A DNA stretch of 64,000 bases from Sipunculus nudus (taxonomy: Eukaryota; Annelida; Sipuncula; Golfingiida; Sipunculidae), in contig CM049316.1 in assembly GCA_026874595.1 (NCBI GenBank), positions 62,481,176 through 62,545,175 of the forward strand. The letters run 5' to 3'. The notes under the pieces are model-generated. The model was not told the DNA's origin. It worked only from the letters and a program-made list of their open reading frames with translations, and did no database searches. This document shows positions 57,661 to 64,000 of this stretch, one piece after another. A program made the translations under genes and the position numbers. Within the stretch, counting starts at the first letter, position 1. Every line of letters starts with the position of its first letter.

Positions 57661-59847
57661 ATGTCTCATTGGTAAGTAATCTTGCATTATTTAAGTTATT
57701 TTTGCATAGTAAACCAGTGATTGCATAAAGATGACTTCACCTATCTTGGTTTGCCCCGCAAAAACAGAATTTGAGTGTTTCAAGATAACATTTCCTATTT
57801 GGTGGCCCATTTTTACAAAATACCACATTTTCTACACAAAAAAAGCTGATGCTGTTGCCCCTCTATGCACCAACATGAAGCTAAGAACATATTCTTTTCA
57901 GTGGTGCTATTTGCAATAGGGTGTGGAAAAATCAAGAGTCAGCAGCAGGCCCTAAAGTTACATATTGATGTAATATCTGAATGCCCCGTACCTGTGAAGG
58001 GTTGATCAGTTAGCCTACATAAAGCTTAATTGGCACACAAATGCTATGAGTACCACATACTACCATTTTATTTGTTGAACCTATACATGGCTATTGACCA
58101 TGTTATTATTTAGCTGAACTCTGGGTCATGAAAAGAAAAAGCTGCTACAAGGCAATTATGTTCCTTTCCATTTTCCAGATTGACTTGAATTTTTCTGTCT
58201 TGCTAGAGTGCCCAAAAGTTATAATATGATTAAAAATGTTTAATTATACAATATTTATAAGTTTTTCTTTCAGGCAAAGTAAACATTAACACTGTTGATC
58301 ATTGCTGAATTTACAGCCACTGTCTCAATTTTGATGAATGCTTTTTTTATAAAATTGAAGACAGGTTTGCTGTACTCAACCAAAACATTTCAACTAATCA
58401 AATATTTTTTTACTATTGGAGTCTATCACACAAAAGCTCCTAAATTAAGCTTTAATTTGGTAATATGCCTTTCTACATGTCATTTACATATACTGTAAAC
58501 ACCAATTAATTAACAATTTGATACATAACACACTATGTTTCATAACAACCCATAAACCATTCATAACCATATGTATGAATTTAATCTGAATTTGACATCA
58601 GAAGATCAAGAACACTCTTTATAAAGGTCATGAGCACTTTAACTTTAAAGGGCTTGGTCCTCGAGCTGACAGGTTTTTCTGACATATTCACTTTCATCAC
58701 AAAAGAAAAAGCATAATAATTTGGGAATTTGTTTCACTAAGGATCAGATGATTTCATTAGGTACTGTTTTGATTCCCAAAGAGAAATCAAATCTGGTTCA
58801 ATTTACAGGTTAATCAAGAGTGGGTTTTTAGTCCACCTTGAATTATTTCTTTTTACATGTACATGTATTAGTGCCATTTCACCATAAAAGATCAAGACGT
58901 CATTTTGAACATTACTGACCACCAATATATCATTGATGTACTGTTTTAGTTATATTATTGATGTGAGGCCTTTTTTTAGTTAAATAATCTGTCTACTTAA
59001 ATGTCAAAATATGCAAGACTCCATGTTCTTAATTATTTATTTCCAACAACCTTTGTTTCTATGATTTGTATGATTTCTTTACTTTTCTTAGAACCAGTAT
59101 GAAGAAATGGTGCAGAAAGTATAAGGAGAGCCCAGATATCTCCAGCCCTTGCAAGAATTGTCTGGTAAGCATATTCAGTTTATTATATAAAGGAACATTT
59201 AAATCTTTTAGCAAATGGGAAATGTTATGAATTGTAAGTTTTTTTTTATCAAATAGCTGGAACTTACCGTATTTGAAGTGCAAATTTGATAGTTAACATT
59301 TATTGTGCATATGGGATATTAATATAACTGCTTACATGTTACAATTGTTTCAACTGAGTAACCTACTTTCTGAACCTATGAGCATCTTTAGGCCACAGTG
59401 TCTGTCCCGTGACCAGTATATTTAATAATCTGTAATGTTTGTATATACTCTGTATAACTGGAAAACACTTCCTCTGTTAGTAATTGAGAAGTCCAACTGT
59501 ATTTACTTATAATCCTAAATGTTAAACAGGCATATTTTCAGAACATTTAAAACCCCTATATAGAGAGCAGATGTACTTTCAGTGAAATAAATTCTTTTTC
59601 TATTTTGACTTGTGTGTTGCCTCCAGATAAGGTAAACTAATGTTAATGTTAAGAAAAGCAATACTAAGCATCAATGTCAAAATATTATCTTTAAACTTAT
59701 TTAATAAAATAATTAATTTGAGCAATAATGACTATATGTGTATACTTAGACTGGTAACATTTGTTTTTGCAGGTCAAACAGGAGGGGACAGAAAAGGATT
59801 TAGAGTGTGGCAAGGGTGTATATTTCCCTCCAGCCTTCATTCCCTAA
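57661..59847 (+). CDS. Candidate three-exon gene for a 50-residue cysteine-rich protein
   Basis: Exon 1 coding 57,661-57,671 (ATG with A at -3) ends at donor TTG|GTAAGT. Exon 2 is 59,098-59,164, between acceptor ACCAG and donor CTG|GTAAGC. Exon 3 is 59,773-59,847, after acceptor TTTTTGCAG, with stop TAA at 59,845. Joined, they give 50 residues: MSHCMKKWCRKYK at the start, then a CKNC motif at 22-25, a Cys near 38, and a GVYFPPAFIP end. There is no signal peptide or membrane segment; the N-terminal half is basic. The in-frame stop upstream (57,604-57,606) supports the ATG. Using the alternative acceptor six bases earlier (TTCTTAG) creates a stop at the junction, so the later AG is preferred. 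The reading frame stays open across two introns. The family is unrecognised; the alternative is a non-coding transcript. Confidence 0.5.
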
Positions 59848-59929
59848 AATGACAACACTCTCAAATCTGACTGAACCAGGGAGTTTTAAAAATCTTATGA
59901 AAATATTATTTTCAGTTTACAAATGTGTA

Positions 59930-59935
59930 AATAAA
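59930..59935 (+). terminator. Polyadenylation signal AATAAA
   Basis: Canonical AATAAA 83 bp after the stop codon of the small gene, followed by T-rich sequence (TTTTCTTACTTTTATG) that could be a downstream element. Confidence 0.5.
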
Positions 59936-60217
59936 CATTAATTTTGGCTATTGTATTTTCTTACTTTTATGTTTCATGTGTTTGCGTCCATATGACTGTA
60001 TGAAGTTGATGACCCCCAGTGTGACTGCAGGCCAGCATTGATTTCAAGGAATTGAACAGGGCAGGAAGCTCACCACACACACACACACAAACCTTAATTT
60101 CTATCATCTAACGTAATTGCTTGTGGAATAAAGAAAAGAGTAAACACCTTTCAAAACAGAACATACAACAGATAGTAACTGAGCTATTGACAAACAGCAC
60201 AGAAGGTGCCTACACTG

Positions 60218-60600
60218 GACTTGTATGTGAGTTATATGTCATTTATAAGGGACATATATGGCACTTATAAGTCCCATATATGTCACATATATAAGGGAGG
60301 TATAAGGCACATATATGGGAGTTATAAGGCACATATATGGGACATATATGGGAGTTATAAGGGACATATATGGGACATATATGGGAGTTATAGGGGACCT
60401 ATATGTGGAAGCCTTATAAGTGACATATAAGGCCCATATATGTGACATGTAAGGCTCCTACCTAATTTGCATATTAAATCCATATACCAGACATATATGT
60501 GACATATATGGGAGTTATAAGGTTGGATATAAGGGGCATATATGGCACATATATGTGCCTTATATGTGCCATATAACTTTCACATATATGGGACTTATAA
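60218..60600 (+). repeat. TATATG/TTATAAGG minisatellite, copy 2
   Basis: Higher-copy array of GGGACATATATGGGAGTTAT and GGCACATATATG-type units of about 14-30 bp. The right edge reads AAAATTTTCGGTATGGGTG, the complement of a motif resembling the left edge of the array at 56.4 kb. Many units are nearly palindromic. The frames on both strands are artefacts. Confidence 0.8.
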
Positions 60601-63176
60601 AAATTTTCGGTATGGGTGAGCACACAACTCGGTGACTTACCATTTTACTACGGTACTCTGTAAAGCTGAATTTTTTAATCATGTCTGTTGTTAGTTATTA
60701 ACAGACATGGTTGATACTATAATGTTTTTTTCTAATGACTTTATCACAGGTTAATTACCATCTAAATAGATCCGGTCTGTGTGACATGCTGACTTGTAGT
60801 CTGTAGACAATAGATGGAGTCACCTTATATTTATGTTACAACTGAGACCCATTTATCTTCGGATTAGGTGTAAATGTGCCATGCAGTACCTTATTTAGAA
60901 GCCATGCTAGACCTCCATGTAAAACAAATGTAGTAGATTACCATGCAGATGTATAAAATAACCCTATATATAGGGCAGGCAACATTTTATTTATAAACAC
61001 TGTGTTCTGCATTTTGTGCTATATAGAAAAGGTGTGTATTCTAGACATTTCAGTTGATTTTATGGTTGCGTTCATGTCAGAATCAACCAATGTCATATAC
61101 CATTTCCAGAAGTTCTCTTCAACCTTGATAATTATAAAAATACTGATATTTCAAGGCTTTCCAAATTAAGTGAGAATTTAACTCATAGTCTTGCCCTAGC
61201 AAGAGCTATAAGATGTTTCTTGCTCAAAATCTTAACAACAGGTTAACTTTGACTTCAGGAGTAATTTATCCCCATATGCATGTAATACCAGATATATACA
61301 AAAGGCTTACATTAATAACATATTCTTATTGTGTCGCTACCTGAATCCTCATTCAGCAGACAGTGTCACAATCACACCATCAGGCCATATACCTATCATT
61401 TTAATAATTATATAAGTGGTAATTCACTTTAAATTCTTATTATGTTAATGTCCAAATACTGCCTTTGACACCTAACTCATATGTCATGTCATACAGTAAG
61501 GAGTGAGACAGCAATATATGCATAAAATTTGACTCATTTATATCTGCAAGTGTGTCTTTTTCTTCATTGTTCATAGGAAATCTCAAACAGTTATGGATGG
61601 ATTTCAATCAACATTACTAGGAGAAGTTTGTCTTTATTCAAGCAAGAGTTTATAAAATTTTAGATGATGGATTAATTTTTTTTCTCATTAGAATATAATA
61701 ATGTTTGTTGATTAAAACTATTTAAACCCAAAGATGGGCTTTCAGTGAAACTGAGAGAAAAGGAAATGCTGAGTAAGTTCTCAAAATGTTCTGGATATAT
61801 AAATCTTTTATTTGGGGAAGCCTGCTTTCTCCATTTTCTTCCATGGTTCTCTAGCATGCTTTAATCATTTATAAACACAATGTTCATAAGTGAGCAGTCG
61901 GAACTGCAGCCTTTATTTATGTTTCAAGAGTACTTCTTAAACACAGGCGCATGCAATCTCTCAAAGCATTACCACACTTTAAAAAGAGATAACACAAAAG
62001 AGTTTTTGAAGCATGCATCTAACCTTCAGAGTCTATATATATTTCTTTCAAGCCAGCTGAAGCGGAAATGCAGCACAAAGTCCTAATTAGCTTGAAACGC
62101 CCACATTTTAGTCTTAATGACATTAGCACCCTGTGTCTTTAGTTGAAATATTTATGTCAAGTTGCCTCATCCATCACTCAAATACTTTCTGCAAAAACAC
62201 CTTTTGTCAGATCAGAAATAAGGTTACAGTGAACAAAGTAGGTGCTGTAGACCACCTCCATGATTAATCAAAAGATGAATTAAACAAAACATGACAATGC
62301 CAGAAACTTTCTTTTCTTTTTTGTTTTTCCTGGAACTTACTTGGTCAGACAAAATGTTTCATGAATACACTTTTTAAATATGAGGGTGATGTTACTTTTT
62401 GTATTTTATTCATCATCTGTGTTTAATTCTTATCTTGTAAACAGATTTCAGTTTTTATAATTTATATTGGAATGTTTTTTAGTTTAAAGAACAGTTTATA
62501 ATGAGACAGTTCATGAAATATGGATTTATATTACAGATAATTTTTTGTTTTATATTTATGGAGAACCTGTTAATATACTTCTTGTGATAAAATATGATTG
62601 AAAGTTTTCATCATTTGTAGAATTTGTCTATGCAAATTATAATAAATTTAACTAATTTTAGAAGACACACTGAATGAATCTTGCCCAAAAGATTAGGTCA
62701 GTATATGATTTAAACCTTATACACTTGTCCGAACACAAGAGGAAAGAATACTTGAAGTGCACCCTACAATTTGGTCTGAGAAAATTCCTGAAATTACATC
62801 TTATATAAAAAAATTTATTTGGAAAATTGGGTCAGGGTAATGTCCATTTTATTTAAATTTTAAATTCCACAATGCATGGATTGAATCATGAACTGATGGT
62901 TGTAACAGTTTGATCCTATATAGTATTATCATTCAATGATCTGTGTCAAAAGGAGATGGGGCTGTCAATCAGAACGTATCAAGTTAGCCAGACTGATACA
63001 TTCATAAATTACAACTCAGGAACAAGGCTTATAGTGTCACTGAGAAGAAAATGCATATGTGTCATGAAATACCAACTTTCGGCACTCTCTGCCGTGGAAC
63101 TCATATATTTTACCATAAGCCAAGCATCACATTTACTATCATGCATCCTCTCCCTGGATCATAGCAGCCTGCAACG
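60601..63176. other. AT-rich non-coding stretch
   Basis: No supported gene, RNA or repeat. The 74-codon frame at 62,956-63,180 is unassigned. Confidence 0.45.
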
Positions 63177-63524
63177 ATGAAACATCTTGCACCGTTAACA
63201 GATGACTGTTTAGTCGACCTCCCATATATAGAGATAAGTGGTGATTCACCAGAATATGCTCGTATTTTCCAAAAAAGGCAGTTTAATTTTCAGTTTCACA
63301 GATTGGGTGACATTAAAATTTCTTCAAAATGGCCAAAGTATCTTATTTTCAATACAGCAGTGTTGGCAACTGCAAGTGCATTTTACTTTAGTTTTTGTGT
63401 ATTTTGGTCTAAGAAGACACAGGTCATACTGCTCATAACCGCAATGACAGAAGCAGTAAGAACGTGTATGCAGCAACTAGCATCGACAGTGCTTAGTGTA
63501 CTGGTCCAGTTTTCAGGGTTATAG
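63177..63524 (+). CDS. Unassigned ORF, 115 codons, with a predicted membrane segment
   Basis: Open frame starting MKHLAPLTDDCLVDLPYIEI. It has a polar first half, then a hydrophobic segment YLIFNTAVLATASAFYFSF at about residues 55-73 and a second less polar stretch to the end. It would suit a small membrane protein or one exon of a larger one. Donor-like ACAG|GTCATA near 63,422 is weak. A nearby 16-bp hairpin is at 63,678-63,726. No family motif was recognised. The frame is longer than most chance frames in this AT-rich window, but that is weak evidence. Confidence 0.25.
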   Translation: MKHLAPLTDDCLVDLPYIEISGDSPEYARIFQKRQFNFQFHRLGDIKISSKWPKYLIFNTAVLATASAFYFSFCVFWSKKTQVILLITAMTEAVRTCMQQLASTVLSVLVQFSGL

Positions 63525-63677
63525 ACTTAATAAAGCAGGGAATTTATGCAGTTAGCTTATAATAACAGAATTTTGTCTTTATAAGAAAGACATACTCAAG
63601 TCACTGAGGGGTTTCCTCCCTTTTATAGACACAGATCTGACTGAGCTTAGAATCACACCCAAGTGCATCAAGGGGGT

Positions 63678-63726
63678 GGTGACTATAAAATGTACTCTCA
63701 GATATATCCCACATTTTATAGTCACC
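63678..63726. repeat. Perfect 16-bp inverted repeat (hairpin)
   Basis: GGTGACTATAAAATGT (63,678-63,693) and its exact complement (63,711-63,726) enclose a 17-nt loop. Weaker complementarity continues outward. Possibly the core of a small MITE. Confidence 0.75.
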
Positions 63727-64000
63727 CTTGGTGGCTACCTGGATCAAAAATACACTGCTCAATTTTATTCCATATAAAAACTTCTGTACAATTTAGATGT
63801 TGAAACCATTGTTTTCATCGGAAAGATTTGTTTTTCCTTATGATCAGTAGCATTTGAATACCTTCTCACAACTGGCTCTTGCTAAAATAAGAACCCTAGA
63901 ACTGCATCCTGGTGTTTAATGCTGTTGTCATGTGAAGGAAAGATTCCATGGTCAGATCTTAAGGAATATGAATAAAGGGACACCACAGCCAAGCTATAGA
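63727..64000. other. AT-rich non-coding stretch
   Basis: Nothing recognised. Confidence 0.5.

Noticed and set aside
57661-57675. Reading exon 1 straight on as MSHW and stop
   Set aside because: A strong GTAAGT donor overlaps the stop, and joining to 59,098 keeps the frame open through two more exons.

Overview
This window looks like nuclear DNA of a marine invertebrate, most plausibly a mollusc. The sequence is AT-rich and intron-like. It has GT-AG introns, an AATAAA polyadenylation signal and non-LTR retrotransposon (LINE) fragments. It also holds tRNA-derived SINEs, several families of short inverted-repeat transposons, and Helitron-type elements with tandem arrays inside. I see no operons, Shine-Dalgarno sites, phage genes or CRISPR array. 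The species assignment is inference from the general style of the repeats.

Host gene content is sparse. The best candidate is a small three-exon + strand gene at 57.66-59.94 kb. It encodes a cysteine-rich protein of 50 residues, has consensus splice sites, a CRE palindrome 153 bp upstream of the ATG and a poly(A) signal. I do not recognise its family. Weaker gene signals are a TATA/initiator pair at 23.6 kb, possible 5' exons with good donors at 5.5-5.8 and 55.9-56.2 kb, and unassigned ORFs at 51.8-52.1 and 63.2-63.5 kb.

Most of what can be explained is mobile DNA. At 1.0-4.2 kb is a decayed LINE ORF2 split by a second, 5'-truncated LINE. At 4.3-5.3 kb is a GC-rich, near-perfect 273-bp hairpin and a related element, each followed by an identical 174-bp segment. 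Four families share Helitron or Helentron architecture. Family A (29,935-33,134; 43,454-45,076) and family B (19,811-21,267; 46,713-47,999; fragment near 10.56-11.33 kb) start TC and end in a hairpin plus CTAG or TTAG. Complete copies lie between A and T. Families C (9.63-11.51 kb; 27.10-34.65 kb; fragment 50.9-51.6 kb) and D (27.64-33.90 kb; 48.04-50.67 kb) start TTTTTAGC, carry subterminal inverted repeats, and end in a palindrome plus CTTGTT.

At 27.1-34.7 kb the families are nested: C contains D, and D contains a TA-flanked MITE and Helitron A. Helitron A holds a tandem array in which AGGTCA direct repeats recur about every 145 bp. At 37.56-43.29 kb two foldback-like elements lie head to head in inverted orientation, their terminal repeats built from palindromic GGGCC/AAAATTTT modules. 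The first was later hit by a young 5'-truncated LINE with a perfect 14-bp target-site duplication and an open 421-codon reading frame.

The remaining long stretches (6.1-9.6, 14.7-17.4, 25.7-27.1, 35.9-37.5, 45.1-46.7, 52.1-53.6, 54.2-55.9 and 60.6-63.2 kb) are AT-rich non-coding DNA in which I could identify little.
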